Shown in pieces: positions 44,947 through 55,101 of a DNA stretch of 64,000 nucleotides; the stretch's first letter is position 1; every line of letters starts with the position of its first letter. The position numbers and the translations under genes are program-made. This DNA is from Hyphomicrobiales bacterium. Lineage in GTDB: Bacteria; Pseudomonadota; Alphaproteobacteria; Rhizobiales; Rhizobiaceae. The stretch is from positions 18,506 through 82,505 of the forward strand of contig UBTY01000017.1 of NCBI GenBank assembly GCA_900468535.1. Reading direction: 5' to 3'. Below the pieces are notes generated by a model that searched no databases, had not been told where the DNA came from, and was given only the letters and a program-made list of their open reading frames with translations.

Positions 44947-46194
44947 ATGCTCGATCCGAAATTTGTTCGCCGCGGTCTTTTCCTCGTCTTCATGATCCTG
45001 TTTCTCGACGTCATCGGGATCGCGATCATCATGCCGGTGCTGCCTGCCTATCTGGAGCAACTGACCGGTGGCTCGGTGAGTGATGCGGCCCTTGATGGCG
45101 GCTGGCTGCTTGTCGTTTACGCCGGGATGCAGTTTCTCTTCGCGCCGTTCCTCGGCAATCTCAGCGACCGCTTCGGGCGTCGGCCGATCCTGCTTCTGTC
45201 CGTGCTGACATTTGCGATCGACAACTTCATCTGCGCCGTTGCCACGAGCTTCTGGATGCTCTTCATCGGGCGCGCGCTTGCCGGTCTCAGTGGCGGCAGC
45301 TTTGCAACCTGCTCCGCCTATATCGCCGATATCAGCAATGACGAGAATCGCGCCAAGAATTTCGGATTGATCGGCATCGCTTTCGGCGTCGGCTTCACGG
45401 TCGGGCCCGTAATCGGCGGGTTTCTCGGCGAGTTCGGGCCGCGGGTGCCGTTCTTCGGAGCCGCCGCGGTGTCGTTCCTCAATTTCGCAGCTGCCTGTTT
45501 CCTGCTGCCGGAAACGCTGGACGCGAAGAATCGCCGGCGGTTCGAATGGAAGCGGGCAAATCCACTCGGCGCGTTGAGACAGATGCGCCACTATCCCGGT
45601 ATCGGCTGGGTGTCGGCGGTGATGTTTCTGTTCTGGCTCGCCCATGCGGTCTATCCGGCGGTCTGGTCGTTCGTCTCGACATACCGTTACGGCTGGAGCG
45701 AAGGGCAGATCGGCTTCTCGCTGGGGCTCTATGGTATCGGCGCCGCCGTCGTGATGGCTTTGGTCCTGCCGAGGATCGTGCCGATCCTCGGAGAATGGAA
45801 GACGGCGATCGTCGGACTGTGCTTCTCAGTCGTCGGCCTGACGGGCTATGCATTCGCCTGGGAGGGATGGGTCGTCTATGCGGTCATCGTGCTGACGGTC
45901 ATGGAAAACGTCGCCGATCCGCCGCTGCGGAGCATTGCTGCCGGCAAGGTTCCGCCATCGGCGCAGGGAGAGCTGCAGGGCGCTTTGACCAGCCTCAGCA
46001 GCATCACCACGATCATCGGGCCGCTGATCTTCACGCAGTTGTTCGGCTACTTCACCAGCCCGGCAGCGCCGGTCACCTTTGCCGGGGCTCCATATCTGCT
46101 GGCGGCGGTGTTTATCCTGATCGCCGCGCTGGTGTTTCTGTTGAAGGTTCGCACGGCGTCGCACAACGAGGCGGCCCGGCAGCCCGCGCAGTGA
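44947..46194 (+). CDS. MFS exporter, tetracycline-resistance (TetA/TCR) type
   Basis: 415 residues, 12 hydrophobic helices. Motif A GNLSDRFGRRPILLLSV (about 74-90), N-terminal FLDVIGIAIIMPVLPAYL, and GVGFTVGPVIGG (motif C-like) as in TetA(A/B) relatives. Chromosomal members of this family are common in Rhizobiales and do not necessarily give tetracycline resistance. It lies upstream of a MATE exporter (136-base gap) in the same direction. No tetR is adjacent. Confidence 0.92.
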   Translation: MLDPKFVRRGLFLVFMILFLDVIGIAIIMPVLPAYLEQLTGGSVSDAALDGGWLLVVYAGMQFLFAPFLGNLSDRFGRRPILLLSVLTFAIDNFICAVATSFWMLFIGRALAGLSGGSFATCSAYIADISNDENRAKNFGLIGIAFGVGFTVGPVIGGFLGEFGPRVPFFGAAAVSFLNFAAACFLLPETLDAKNRRRFEWKRANPLGALRQMRHYPGIGWVSAVMFLFWLAHAVYPAVWSFVSTYRYGWSEGQIGFSLGLYGIGAAVVMALVLPRIVPILGEWKTAIVGLCFSVVGLTGYAFAWEGWVVYAVIVLTVMENVADPPLRSIAAGKVPPSAQGELQGALTSLSSITTIIGPLIFTQLFGYFTSPAAPVTFAGAPYLLAAVFILIAALVFLLKVRTASHNEAARQPAQ

Positions 46195-46214
46195 ACCATC
46201 AGAATTCATGATGT

Positions 46215-46235
46215 GATGATGAAATTTTCATCATC
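46215..46235. promoter_or_regulatory. 21-base perfect palindrome upstream of the MATE gene
   Basis: Arms GATGATGAAA and TTTCATCATC with a single central T, 95 bases before the MATE start and 20 bases after the MFS stop. AT-rich, so unlikely to be a terminator; a repressor operator is more likely. Confidence 0.55.
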
Positions 46236-46330
46236 TGCCCATTTTGGGTGTCTATTTTGCGGGCTTTCCATTAATTCATCAGGCTGGTCACTGCATTTGC
46301 GACCGGACCTCGAAATCATAGAGCACAATC

Positions 46331-47722
46331 ATGGACACGCCGATCGACGCAAAAGCGCTCGCGCCGAAAACCGATAACCGTTGGGCCGCGCATATTCGCG
46401 CCACCCTCGCGCTCGGGATTCCGTTTATTGGAGCGCAGCTGGCACAGCTGGGAATCAACACGACCGACGTCATGATCGTCGGGCGCCTTGGGGCGGAACA
46501 TCTGGCGGCGATGGTGCTTGCCGGACAGTTTCTCTTCACGATTCTGGTCTTTGGTTCGGGATTCTCCATCGCCGTCATTCCGATGGTCGCTCAGGCTTAT
46601 GGGCGTGGCGACGTCGTCAGCGTGCGCCGCTCCATGCGGATGGGCCTGTGGGTCGTATGCGCCTATTGGCTGATTATGCTGCCGGCCTTCTACAATTCGG
46701 AGCACATTCTGCTCGCGGCCGGGCAAAAGCCAGATGTTGCCGCTCTGGCGCACGGCTATATCGTCATCGGGCAATTCGCCGTCCTGCCGGGCTTGCTCTA
46801 CAACGTCATGCGCGCCCTGGTGAGTGCGATCGGCAAGGCTGCCGTCGTCCTCAACGTGACGATCGCCATGCTGACGCTCAATGCCATCTTCGCCTATGCT
46901 CTTGTGCTCGGCCATTTCGGGCTGCCGGCCTTGGGGCTGGAGGGGGCCGCGATTGTTTCCGTGCTGGTGCAGACAGCCGGGTTTCTGTTCATTGTCGCTT
47001 ACGTTCAGAGCCGACCCGAAACGCGGCGATATGAGATCTTCGTGCGTTTCTGGCGGCCGGACTGGAAGGCGTTCAGGGAAGTGGTTCGCCTTGGCCTGCC
47101 AATCAGCATAACGATCCTGGCCGAGGTGAGCCTGTTTACTGTTGCGTCTCTGCTGATGGGGCGTATCGGGACGATCGAGCTTGCCGCGCACGGCATCGCG
47201 CTACAGTGGGCCTCCATCGCCTTCATGATTCCGCTCGGCCTGTCGCAAGCGGCCACCGTGCGGGTTGGCATTGCGCACGGGCAGGGCGATCATGTCGCGC
47301 TGGTGCGGGCGGCAATCTCGGTCTTCGCCATCTCCTGCGCCATATCGGCGGTCGGGGGAGCCCTGTTTGCGATCGCGCCGGAGTTCTTCGCAAGCTGGTT
47401 TTTGGATACGAGTTCGGCACAAGCGCCGCAGGTGCTTGCCTTTGCCGGCCCGTTGATTGTCATTGCGGGGTTGTTTCAGCTTGTCGATGGTCTTCAGGCT
47501 ATCGCCAACGGCCTGCTTCGTGGCCTCAAGGACGCCCGCGTGCCGATGATCCTGGCGCTGATTGCCTACTGGCCCATCGGCTTCTTCCTCGCCTGGGCGC
47601 TGGCATTTCCGCTTGGCTTCGGCGGCATCGGGATCTGGTTCGGCTTCCTGATCGGGTTGTTCACCGCGTCGATCATGCTGTGCTGGCGTTTCTACGTCCT
47701 GATCCGCAGGATGGGTCGATAG
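46331..47722 (+). CDS. MATE-family efflux transporter (NorM type)
   Basis: 463 residues with 12 hydrophobic helices in two halves. N-terminal half shows GIPFIGAQLAQLGINTTDVMIVGRLG, the second half LGLPISITILAEVSLFTVASLLMGRIG, both typical of NorM-like proteins. Export of cationic compounds by Na+ or H+ exchange in the inner membrane; the substrate is unknown. A bidirectional terminator follows 22 bases after the stop, shared with carA. Confidence 0.94.
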   Translation: MDTPIDAKALAPKTDNRWAAHIRATLALGIPFIGAQLAQLGINTTDVMIVGRLGAEHLAAMVLAGQFLFTILVFGSGFSIAVIPMVAQAYGRGDVVSVRRSMRMGLWVVCAYWLIMLPAFYNSEHILLAAGQKPDVAALAHGYIVIGQFAVLPGLLYNVMRALVSAIGKAAVVLNVTIAMLTLNAIFAYALVLGHFGLPALGLEGAAIVSVLVQTAGFLFIVAYVQSRPETRRYEIFVRFWRPDWKAFREVVRLGLPISITILAEVSLFTVASLLMGRIGTIELAAHGIALQWASIAFMIPLGLSQAATVRVGIAHGQGDHVALVRAAISVFAISCAISAVGGALFAIAPEFFASWFLDTSSAQAPQVLAFAGPLIVIAGLFQLVDGLQAIANGLLRGLKDARVPMILALIAYWPIGFFLAWALAFPLGFGGIGIWFGFLIGLFTASIMLCWRFYVLIRRMGR

Positions 47723-47744
47723 AGCCGCCGGACACCGGACAAAC

Positions 47745-47776
47745 AAAAAGCCCAGTCCGAGGACTGGGCTTTTTTA
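47745..47776. terminator. Bidirectional terminator between MATE and carA
   Basis: AAAAAGCCCAGTCC, GA loop, GGACTGGGCTTTTTT. Serves the MATE gene (+) and the convergent carA (-). Confidence 0.92.
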
Positions 47777-47794
47777 ATGACTGTTCACCAGGTA

Positions 47795-49000
47795 TCAGCG
47801 CTCGGCGAGAGCTTCTTCGCCCTTCTTCTCGCGCACCAGATTGATGAAGCGGCGGAAGAGGTAGTGGCTGTCCTGTGGGCCGGGGGAAGCTTCCGGGTGG
47901 TGCTGAACCGAGAAGATCGCCTTGCCGGAAACGCGCAGGCCGCAGTTGGTGCCGTCGAACAGGGAAACGTGAGTCTCCTCAACACCATGCGGCAGAGACT
48001 TCGTGTCGACCGCAAAGCCGTGGTTCATCGAGACGATCTCGACCTTGCCCGTGGTGTGGTCCTTGACCGGATGGTTGGCGCCGTGGTGGCCCTGGTGCAT
48101 CTTCTCGGTCTTGGCGCCGAGCGCCAGGCCGAGCATCTGGTGGCCGAGGCAGATGCCGAAAACCGGAATGTCGGTCTTGATCAGCTTCTGGATCACAGGA
48201 ACAGCGTATTCGCCCGTCGCGGCCGGGTCGCCGGGGCCGTTCGACAGGAAGATGCCGTCGGGCTGCATGGCGAGAACTTCCTCGGCGCTCGTCGTTGCCG
48301 GCATGACGGTGACCTTGCAGTCGAGGCCGGCAAACAGGCGCAGGATGTTGCGCTTTACGCCGTAGTCGAGGCAGACGACGTGGTACTTGGCGTCTTCGGC
48401 CTTCAGTTCGCCGTAGCCTTCGTTCCAGATCCACGGGGTCTGCGACCACTGCGACGACTGGCCCGACGAAGCGATCTTGGCGAGGTCGAGACCTTCGAGG
48501 CCGCTCCATGCCTTGGCTTCCGCCTTCAGAGTCTCGACGTCGAAGACGCCGTTCGGATCGTGGGCGATGACTGCGTTCGGCGAACCGTTTTCACGGATCC
48601 AGGCGGTCAGCGCACGCGTGTCGATGCCGCAAAGGCCGATGATGCCACGAGCCTTCAGCCAGGCATCGAGGTGCTTGGCGGCGCGGTAGTTCGACGGATC
48701 GGTGATGTCGGCCTTGAAGATGACGCCGACCGCGCCGTGGCGTGCTGCCGGCGTCAGGTCTTCGATGTCTTCGTCGTTGGTGCCGATGTTGCCGATATGC
48801 GGGAAGGTGAAGGTGACGATCTGGCCGAGATAGGAAGGGTCCGTCAGGATCTCTTCGTAGCCAGTCAGCGCCGTGTTGAAGACCACTTCGGCCTGGACCT
48901 TGCCGGTCGCGCCGATGCCCTTGCCTTCAATGACGGTTCCGTCTGCGAGAACGAGCAGGGCGGTCGGCTTTTCGGTTGTCCAGGGTGCTGTCGCGGTCAT
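47795..49000 (-). CDS. carA: Carbamoyl-phosphate synthase small (glutaminase) subunit
   Basis: 401 residues from ATG 49000 (MTATAPWTTEKPTALLVLADG); an ATG 2 codons upstream and a long extension are also open, but the family begins here. Class I glutamine amidotransferase: nucleophile in FGICLGHQMLGLALG, and the His-Glu pair in VQHHPEASPGPQDSHYLF. N-terminal CPSase domain with GYEEILTDPSY and HIGNIGTND. Supplies ammonia to CarB. Divergent from yqeY. Confidence 0.97.
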   Translation of the reverse strand: MTATAPWTTEKPTALLVLADGTVIEGKGIGATGKVQAEVVFNTALTGYEEILTDPSYLGQIVTFTFPHIGNIGTNDEDIEDLTPAARHGAVGVIFKADITDPSNYRAAKHLDAWLKARGIIGLCGIDTRALTAWIRENGSPNAVIAHDPNGVFDVETLKAEAKAWSGLEGLDLAKIASSGQSSQWSQTPWIWNEGYGELKAEDAKYHVVCLDYGVKRNILRLFAGLDCKVTVMPATTSAEEVLAMQPDGIFLSNGPGDPAATGEYAVPVIQKLIKTDIPVFGICLGHQMLGLALGAKTEKMHQGHHGANHPVKDHTTGKVEIVSMNHGFAVDTKSLPHGVEETHVSLFDGTNCGLRVSGKAIFSVQHHPEASPGPQDSHYLFRRFINLVREKKGEEALAER

Positions 49001-49270
49001 CTTCATCCCGTTTCCGGCGGCCATACGTCCTTGGGCAACGCTGGCCGGCCATTTGGTTCGCAAGCATACGCACGCGGCAAGGCGCGCGCTCTCAGGCCTG
49101 ATCACGAATTTTGGTGCAGGTGGCGGTAAATAGCCACGCTATTGCGCGAGGTCAATCTTTCTACCGCACATTCTGCCGGTTTTCTCGCGGTTTCTGCCGT
49201 CGTTTTCCGCAATTTATTTGATCCCATGCATTCGCGTGGTTTATGAAGCGGCATTCAAACAGGAGTGATT

Positions 49271-49726
49271 ATGATGTTGCGCGATCAACTCGCCGCCGCC
49301 CTCAAGGATGCCATGAAGTCCAAGAACGCCGAGCGTCTCTCGACGGTTCGCCTGATTCAGGCTGCGATCAAGGACCGGGATATCGCCAATCGCGGCGCCG
49401 GCAAGGAAGAGGCCAGCGACGACGAAATCCTGCAGATCCTCGCCAAGATGGTGAAGCAGCGCGACGAATCGGCGAAGATCTACGAAGACAACGCCCGGCC
49501 GGAACTGGCTGCCAAGGAGCGCGCCGAAATTGTCGTGCTGCAAGACTTCCTGCCGAAGCAGCTCTCCGACGCGGAAGTGCGCAGCAACATTGCTGCGATC
49601 ATCGCCGAGACCGGCGCTGCCGGACCGAAGGACATGGGCAAGGTGATGGCGGTACTCAAGGAGCGCTATGCCGGCCAGATGGATTTCTCCAAGGCCTCGG
49701 GCGCCGTCAAGGAACAGCTGAACTGA
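49271..49726 (+). CDS. yqeY: GatB/YqeY domain-containing protein
   Basis: 151 residues. Seen: MLRDQLAAALKDAMKSKNAERLSTVRLIQAAIKD, then TVRLI-type pattern, the middle KQRDESAKIYEDNARPELAAKERAEI, and FLPKQLSDAE. The family shares a domain with the tail of amidotransferase GatB and may bind tRNA. AGGAG at 49261-49265 is followed by ATGs at 49271 and 49274; either may be used. In the same direction as dnaG, but an RNA gene and an unrelated leftward gene lie between. Confidence 0.92.
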   Translation: MMLRDQLAAALKDAMKSKNAERLSTVRLIQAAIKDRDIANRGAGKEEASDDEILQILAKMVKQRDESAKIYEDNARPELAAKERAEIVVLQDFLPKQLSDAEVRSNIAAIIAETGAAGPKDMGKVMAVLKERYAGQMDFSKASGAVKEQLN

Positions 49727-49731
49727 TCTGA

Positions 49732-50610
49732 TCAGCGCCGGCTCGCGATCTTCCCGATTGCGAGCCCCAGCACTTCTTCTGCGACTCCGTCGACAACGAC
49801 GAACTTGGCGGCCTGATAGCCCCAGTATTCCATCACGAACTTGCGCGACAGCCACATGTCGCCTTTGAACGATGCTTCCGTCCAGCCTATGCTTCCCATC
49901 TCGGCTGCCTGCGTGAACAGGCGCTTCAAATGGGTGTTGGAAATCATGAAGCGGTCACGGACTTCCTTCAGCGATACCTTGCCGAGATTGACCTGCTCGG
50001 TCGACCCGTCGAACTCGGTTATCCTGCTCATGAGAAAGTCCATCACCAGGCCGCCGGAATTGGCCCAGTTGAACAGATTGTAGGTCGGGCCTGGATCCCG
50101 AACGGCATCGCTGCCGAGAATGCGCGTTGCGATCAGCGGCTGCATCCGCGAGAAAGCGGCAGTATCGGCTACCGCGTGGTCGTAGCGACCTCCGCCGTCC
50201 AGATGGTCCAGAACAAGGAGATGCGTCGCCAGCCACTTGAAGAAGTGCTCATGCGCCGTATCCGTCGGTTCCAGCAGGCGCGTGCGCTTGTCGGCCGTGC
50301 CTTCGACGACGCGGAGAAAGCGGTAGGCCACCATTTCCTGGATGAAGGCCGCAGCCGTGTTGCGGCTTGCAATCTTGTTCTCGACGACGAAGGCGATGAA
50401 GCGGCCGGAATAAAGGCCGGGTTTGTGTTCTCCGGGAACGCCGAAGTGAAGTGCAAAGCCGGCATGGGCCATCAGCCACCGCTGCTGGGCGGCAAAAATC
50501 GAGGCTATGCGTGGGCTCTCGTGATAAATCGCGAGCATTTCGCCCGCACAGTGCAGCATGGCTGCAAAGAAGGCATCGCTTTCGAGAAAATCTTCAACCT
50601 TGTGGGGCAT
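49732..50610 (-). CDS. Conserved-looking protein of unknown function with winged-helix-like regions
   Basis: 292 residues from ATG 50610 (MPHKVEDFLESDAFFAAML); a TTG at 50640 extends it by ten codons but has no ribosome site. Residues about 70-125 (ENKIASRNTAAAFIQEMVAYRFLRVVEGTADKRTRLLEPT) read like a MarR-type winged helix with a charged wing, and a second possible unit lies at about 215-250 (VSLKEVRDRFMISNTHLKRLF). No family recognised with certainty. It may be a regulator; the rest is helical and rich in aromatic residues. It is convergent with yqeY. Confidence 0.75.
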   Translation of the reverse strand: MPHKVEDFLESDAFFAAMLHCAGEMLAIYHESPRIASIFAAQQRWLMAHAGFALHFGVPGEHKPGLYSGRFIAFVVENKIASRNTAAAFIQEMVAYRFLRVVEGTADKRTRLLEPTDTAHEHFFKWLATHLLVLDHLDGGGRYDHAVADTAAFSRMQPLIATRILGSDAVRDPGPTYNLFNWANSGGLVMDFLMSRITEFDGSTEQVNLGKVSLKEVRDRFMISNTHLKRLFTQAAEMGSIGWTEASFKGDMWLSRKFVMEYWGYQAAKFVVVDGVAEEVLGLAIGKIASRR

Positions 50611-50706
50611 CTCTAGCAACCATCGCAATTCTGCCTTCAATGAACATAGGGCTTGCGGCTGTCAATGACCTGCTCAGCAGCGACAAAAATAAAACCTGAG
50701 TGAGAA

Positions 50707-50864
50707 AACAAAGAAGGCAGGAGCTGGGGGTGCTCCTGCCTTTTCGCTCTTTGCATCCTGAGGCTACGCAGGGTTTGGGCCCATGCCTAAGGACAGTTGC
50801 AAAGGCACCCTGGTGAGGCGGCGCCGGGGGTAGGGATGGTGCCTCACAAGGGGATCGCTTTGTT
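50707..50864 (-). ncRNA. Candidate sRNA, possibly 6S-like
   Basis: A leftward unit of about 158 nt with sigma-70-like promoter and a strong terminator (stem AAGGCAGGAGC/GCTCCTGCCTT). The predicted RNA starts near AACAAAGCGATCCCC. Its 5' part TGAGGC can pair with GCCTCA near the 3' part, with flanking GCGATCC/GGATGC, giving a long closing stem, and an inner hairpin pairs GTGCCT with AGGCAT. Length, closing stem and central unpaired part resemble 6S RNA, but I cannot confirm the family by reading alone. Confidence 0.55.
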
Positions 50865-50871
50865 GAGACCG

Positions 50872-50900
50872 AAATTATTGCGATGCGAAAAGCAATTCAA
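50872..50900 (-). promoter_or_regulatory. Promoter of the candidate sRNA
   Basis: On the minus strand, TTGAAT (50900-50895), 17-base spacer, TAATTT (50877-50872), followed by an A-start candidate at 50864. Confidence 0.6.
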
Positions 50901-51259
50901 ATTACAAAAATATAATAATTCCGTCGCTGCCCCGCCTTAATTGCGACTCGGTGTCCGGCGGCGCTTGCTTTCAGGGGATTTTTCGAGTGCCATGGTGAGC
51001 GGAAACGCTCCATAAGTTGCTGTTGTTATTTTGCTTTTCGTCAATTTCTCTGCTGGTCATAAGTTAGTTTTGGCTTATGAAGCCGGGATGGCGACAGCAA
51101 CGGTGTAGTCATTGTCGCACCCCCTGTCGCAGGTCAGGTAACGGTTTCTTGATCGCTTCTGGCCGGCTGTCTACAGGGGCTGTGAATAGCGAACCTTTTG
51201 GCCGAAGATCGTGGCATATGCGTGCCAACCTGCTTATATGGACCCATCAAGAGGTTTAC

Positions 51260-53245
51260 ATGCGCTTTTCCAATTCCTTTCTCGACGAGATACGCGATCG
51301 CGTGCCGATTTCGGACGTGATTGGCCGTCGGGTGAGCTGGGACAAGCGTAAGACCAATGTCCCGCGCGGTGACTATTGGGCGTGCTGCCCATTTCATGGC
51401 GAGAAATCACCGAGTTTTCACTGCGAGGACCGCAAGGGGCGCTACCACTGCTTCGGCTGCGGCGTCACCGGCGACCACTTCCGCTTCCTGACCGAACTGG
51501 AGGGCCTGAGCTTTCCCGAAGCCGTGCAGCAGATCGCCGACATGGCCGGTGTTTCGATGCCGGTTGCCGATCCGGTCATGGAGAGACGCGAGAAGGAGCG
51601 TACATCGCTTCTCGACGTGATGGAGCTTGCGACCAAGTTCTTCCAGGATCAGCTGCAGACGGCGCTTGGCGCTCGGGCGCGTGCCTATCTGCGCGATCGT
51701 GGACTGACCGGCCGTACGATCGAGACATTCCGGCTCGGATTCGCGCCCGACAGTCGCAATGCATTGAAGGAGTTTCTGGCGGGTCAGGGCGTTGCCAAAG
51801 AGCAGATCGAGGCTTGCGGTCTGGTCGTACACGGTCCCGATATTCCGGTCTCCTACGATCGGTTCCGTGACCGCATCATGTTCCCGATTCTCTCGTCCCG
51901 AGAGAAGGTAATTGCCTTCGGCGGTCGGGCCATGTCTCCGGATGCGCCGGCGAAATACCTCAATTCCAATGAGACCGAGCTCTTTCACAAGGGCAACGTC
52001 CTCTACAATTTCGCACGCGCCCGCCGCGCGACGCAGGGCGCCAACGGCGAGGGCACGATTATCGCCGTCGAAGGCTATATGGATGTGATCGCCCTGCATC
52101 AGGCAGGCGTCGAGAACGCCGTCGCGCCGCTTGGCACGGCTTTGACCGAGAATCAGCTTGAGCTTCTCTGGAAAATGACGCCGCAGCCGGTTCTCTGCTT
52201 CGATGGCGACGGGGCAGGGATTCGTGCCGCCAACCGCGCCGCCGATCTGGCGCTGCCGCATATCAAGCCGGGGCGAACCGTGCGCTTTGCCCTGCTGCCT
52301 GACGGCAAGGATCCTGACGATCTGGTGCGCAACGAGGGCCGTGCGCCTTTCGACAAGGTCATGAGCCAGGCAAAGCCCTTGGCCGAGATGATCTGGAGCC
52401 GCGAGATCAATTCCGGGCAATTCGAGACGCCGGAGGCCAAGGCAGAGCTTGAAGCGCGCCTGCGACAACTGGTGTCCGTCATTGCCGATGAAAATGTGCG
52501 CCGGCACTACCAGCAGGACATTCGCGACCGCTTGAACGGTTTCTTCCAGCCGCAGTTTCAGAACCGTGGCGGCGAGCGGCGCAATTTCGAGCGTGGCTCG
52601 GGGCCGTCCCGCGGTCGTGGCAACGATTCACAACGCGGACCGCGGCTTTCGGGCGGCGGCATTTCCGATCGCCTGGCACGCTCCGGCCTGGTACGCGGTC
52701 ACCAGGAAACGCCGGCCCTGCGTGAAAGCGTGCTGGCGCTGACCGTCATCAACCATCCAGCCCTGATGCAGGACGAATATGACGAGATCGCCTCGATCGA
52801 CTACGACAATCGCGAGCTTCAGCGCCTCTGGTCGGTGATGCTTGGTGCCGCTGCGGCTGCTGCTGGACCACACCTCACTCGGGAGTATCTGCTGGAACGC
52901 ATGGAGGAACAGGGCTTCGGCGCGTTGCTGCAGGGGCTCGAGCAGCAGATCCGCAACGCCCGTCTCTGGATCGCCACATCGGAAGCGGCGATGGAAGACG
53001 CGCGCGAAGGCTATCGGCAGGCGCTTGCCTTCCACAAGCGCGCCAAGGCGCTGCGATTCCAGAAGATCGAGCTCGAACGCGAGATCGCCGAGGCGACCGA
53101 GGCTGGTAATGGCGAAGTAATCGACCTCTTGATGCGTGCGTTGCAGGAAGTCCATTTCGAAGGGCTTCGGCTCGAAAACCAGGAGGCGATCATCGACGGC
53201 TTCGGTGTGCTTTCCGGTCGCGTCAAGGGAGCGGCGAGCCATTGA
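51260..53245 (+). CDS. dnaG: DNA primase
   Basis: 661 residues from ATG 51260 with GAGG upstream; a 722-residue longer frame has an unrelated N-terminus. CHC2 zinc finger [19 protein letters not shown]...CFGCG (Cys43, His46, Cys64, Cys67), catalytic core with [22 protein letters not shown] motifs [14 protein letters not shown] and [15 protein letters not shown], and a C-terminal helicase-binding domain (about 440-661) after a Gly/Arg/Asn-rich linker. Synthesises primers for replication. Its stop overlaps the recQ start (TGATG). Confidence 0.97.
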   Translation: MRFSNSFLDEIRDRVPISDVIGRRVSWDKRKTNVPRGDYWACCPFHGEKSPSFHCEDRKGRYHCFGCGVTGDHFRFLTELEGLSFPEAVQQIADMAGVSMPVADPVMERREKERTSLLDVMELATKFFQDQLQTALGARARAYLRDRGLTGRTIETFRLGFAPDSRNALKEFLAGQGVAKEQIEACGLVVHGPDIPVSYDRFRDRIMFPILSSREKVIAFGGRAMSPDAPAKYLNSNETELFHKGNVLYNFARARRATQGANGEGTIIAVEGYMDVIALHQAGVENAVAPLGTALTENQLELLWKMTPQPVLCFDGDGAGIRAANRAADLALPHIKPGRTVRFALLPDGKDPDDLVRNEGRAPFDKVMSQAKPLAEMIWSREINSGQFETPEAKAELEARLRQLVSVIADENVRRHYQQDIRDRLNGFFQPQFQNRGGERRNFERGSGPSRGRGNDSQRGPRLSGGGISDRLARSGLVRGHQETPALRESVLALTVINHPALMQDEYDEIASIDYDNRELQRLWSVMLGAAAAAAGPHLTREYLLERMEEQGFGALLQGLEQQIRNARLWIATSEAAMEDAREGYRQALAFHKRAKALRFQKIELEREIAEATEAGNGEVIDLLMRALQEVHFEGLRLENQEAIIDGFGVLSGRVKGAASH

Positions 53246-55101
53246 TGGATTCGACGGATCGGCAATTTTCCGCGGGCGATGCGTTGTTCGGGGCCGAGCG
53301 ATCGCCGCTTGGTATTCTGAACCGCGTCTATGGCTATCCGGCCTTTCGCGGCAAGCAGCAGCAGGTGGTCGAGCACGTTGTGGCGGGCGGCGATGCTGTC
53401 GTGCTTTTTCCGACCGGAGCCGGCAAGTCGCTCTGCTTCCAGATTCCGGCTCTTTGCCGCGATGGGATCGGCATCGTCGTTTCACCGCTGATCGCCCTGA
53501 TGCGCGATCAGGTGGAGGCGATGAAGCAGTTGGGCATCAGGGCTGCTGCGCTGAACTCGGCCCTGTCGCGAGAGGAGTTCATCGACGTTCGCCGGGCGCT
53601 CTCGGCAGGCAAGCTCGATCTCCTCTATGTCACGCCTGAGCGTATTCTTCTGGATGGCTTTCGCGACACGATCGGCAGCGCGAAGATCTCGCTGTTTGCG
53701 ATCGACGAGGCGCATTGCGTCTCGCAATGGGGGCATGATTTCCGCCCCGAGTACCGCGAGCTTGGCAGGCTGGCGGAACAGTTCCCCGGCGTGCCGCGCG
53801 TTGCACTGACGGCGACCGCCGACGCGCATACGCGGGACGATATCATCGAGCGATTGGCGCTGAACAATGCCAAGGTGTTCACGACCAGCTTCGATCGCCC
53901 GAACATTTCCTACGAGATCGTCGAGCGCGACCAGCCGCGTCAGCAGCTGCTGCGGTTTCTTTCCGGACACAAGGGCAATAGCGGGATCGTTTATTGCCTG
54001 TCGCGCGCCAAGGTCGAGGAAACTGCCGAATGGCTGAACGGGCAGGGCATTCGCGCGCTGCCTTATCACGCCGGCATGGACCGCGTAATGCGCGATGCGA
54101 ACCAGGATGCCTTCCTCAAGGAAGAAGAGCTCTGCCTTGTCGCCACCGTTGCCTTCGGCATGGGGATCGACAAGCCGAATGTACGCTATGTCGCGCATCT
54201 CGATCTGCCGGGATCGGTCGAGGCCTATTACCAGGAGACCGGTCGCGCCGGGCGTGACGGCCTGCCATCCGAGGTCTGGATGGCCTATGGCATGGCCGAC
54301 GTGATCCAGCGCCGCCGGATGATCGACGAGGGCGGTGCCGCCGAGGAAATTAAGCGTGTCGAGCGCTCCAAGCTCAACGCATTGCTGGCAATCTGCGAAA
54401 CGGCTTCCTGCCGGCGCCAGGCGATCCTCGCGCATTTCGGCGAAGCCCACGGCGGCGGTTGCGGTGGCTGCGATACCTGCCTGAAGCCGGTCGAAACCTG
54501 GGACGGCACAGAGGCCGCCATCAAGGCTCTTGCGGCGATCTACCGGACGGGCGAGCGGTTCGGCACCGGGCATGTGGTCGACGTCCTGCTCGGCAATGTC
54601 AACGAGAAGACCGAGCGCTTCGGTCATACGACGATGCCGGTCTTCGGTGCGGGCAACGATCTGCCCGCCCGAACCTGGCAGTCGGTGTTTCGACAGTTGC
54701 TCGCGATGGGGCTGGTCAGGGTCGATCAGCAGGCGTTCGGAGCACTGAAGCTTGAGCCCGAGGCGCGTGCCGTATTCAAGCGCGAGCGGTCCGTGTTCTT
54801 TCGCAAGGATCGTCCGGTCGCCGAGCGGCGTTCGAAGCGGACGGCGCAGGTGGAGCGCCGCTCGGTGTTGTCGGGAAGCGATGGCGTTCTTTTCGAAGCG
54901 CTGCGAGCCGAGCGCACGTCGATCGCCCGCTCTCTTGGCGTCCCGCCTTACGTGGTCTTTCCTGATACGACGCTGATCGCCTTCGCGACCGAGCGGCCTC
55001 GGACGCACAAGGAGATGCTGGAGATTTCCGGTGTTGGCCAGTCGAAGCTCGAGCGCTATGGCGATGCGTTTCTCGAGGTCATCCTTGGGCATGATGACTA
55101 G
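53245..55101 (+). CDS. recQ: ATP-dependent DNA helicase RecQ
   Basis: 618 residues. Walker [22 protein letters not shown] box [20 protein letters not shown], helicase motif [20 protein letters not shown] zinc site [24 protein letters not shown], and a C-terminal HRDC domain (about 530-610). 3'-5' unwinding for recombination and repair. Starts at ATG 53245, overlapping the dnaG stop by one base, so it is likely coupled to primase expression. Confidence 0.96.
   Translation: MDSTDRQFSAGDALFGAERSPLGILNRVYGYPAFRGKQQQVVEHVVAGGDAVVLFPTGAGKSLCFQIPALCRDGIGIVVSPLIALMRDQVEAMKQLGIRAAALNSALSREEFIDVRRALSAGKLDLLYVTPERILLDGFRDTIGSAKISLFAIDEAHCVSQWGHDFRPEYRELGRLAEQFPGVPRVALTATADAHTRDDIIERLALNNAKVFTTSFDRPNISYEIVERDQPRQQLLRFLSGHKGNSGIVYCLSRAKVEETAEWLNGQGIRALPYHAGMDRVMRDANQDAFLKEEELCLVATVAFGMGIDKPNVRYVAHLDLPGSVEAYYQETGRAGRDGLPSEVWMAYGMADVIQRRRMIDEGGAAEEIKRVERSKLNALLAICETASCRRQAILAHFGEAHGGGCGGCDTCLKPVETWDGTEAAIKALAAIYRTGERFGTGHVVDVLLGNVNEKTERFGHTTMPVFGAGNDLPARTWQSVFRQLLAMGLVRVDQQAFGALKLEPEARAVFKRERSVFFRKDRPVAERRSKRTAQVERRSVLSGSDGVLFEALRAERTSIARSLGVPPYVVFPDTTLIAFATERPRTHKEMLEISGVGQSKLERYGDAFLEVILGHDD

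Larger units (their letters stand above)
50611..51259. other. Intergenic region (649 bases) upstream of dnaG
   Basis: Holds a leftward RNA unit (50707-50864 with promoter 50872-50900). The remaining part, about 50901-51259, must carry the dnaG promoter; it includes AT-rich stretches near 50905-50930 and 51020-51075 but no gene I can support. Confidence 0.6.

Noticed and set aside
44947..46194. Tetracycline resistance determinant
   Set aside because: Similarity to TetA-type MFS proteins is clear, but there is no tetR, no mobile context and normal base composition, so I call only an MFS exporter.
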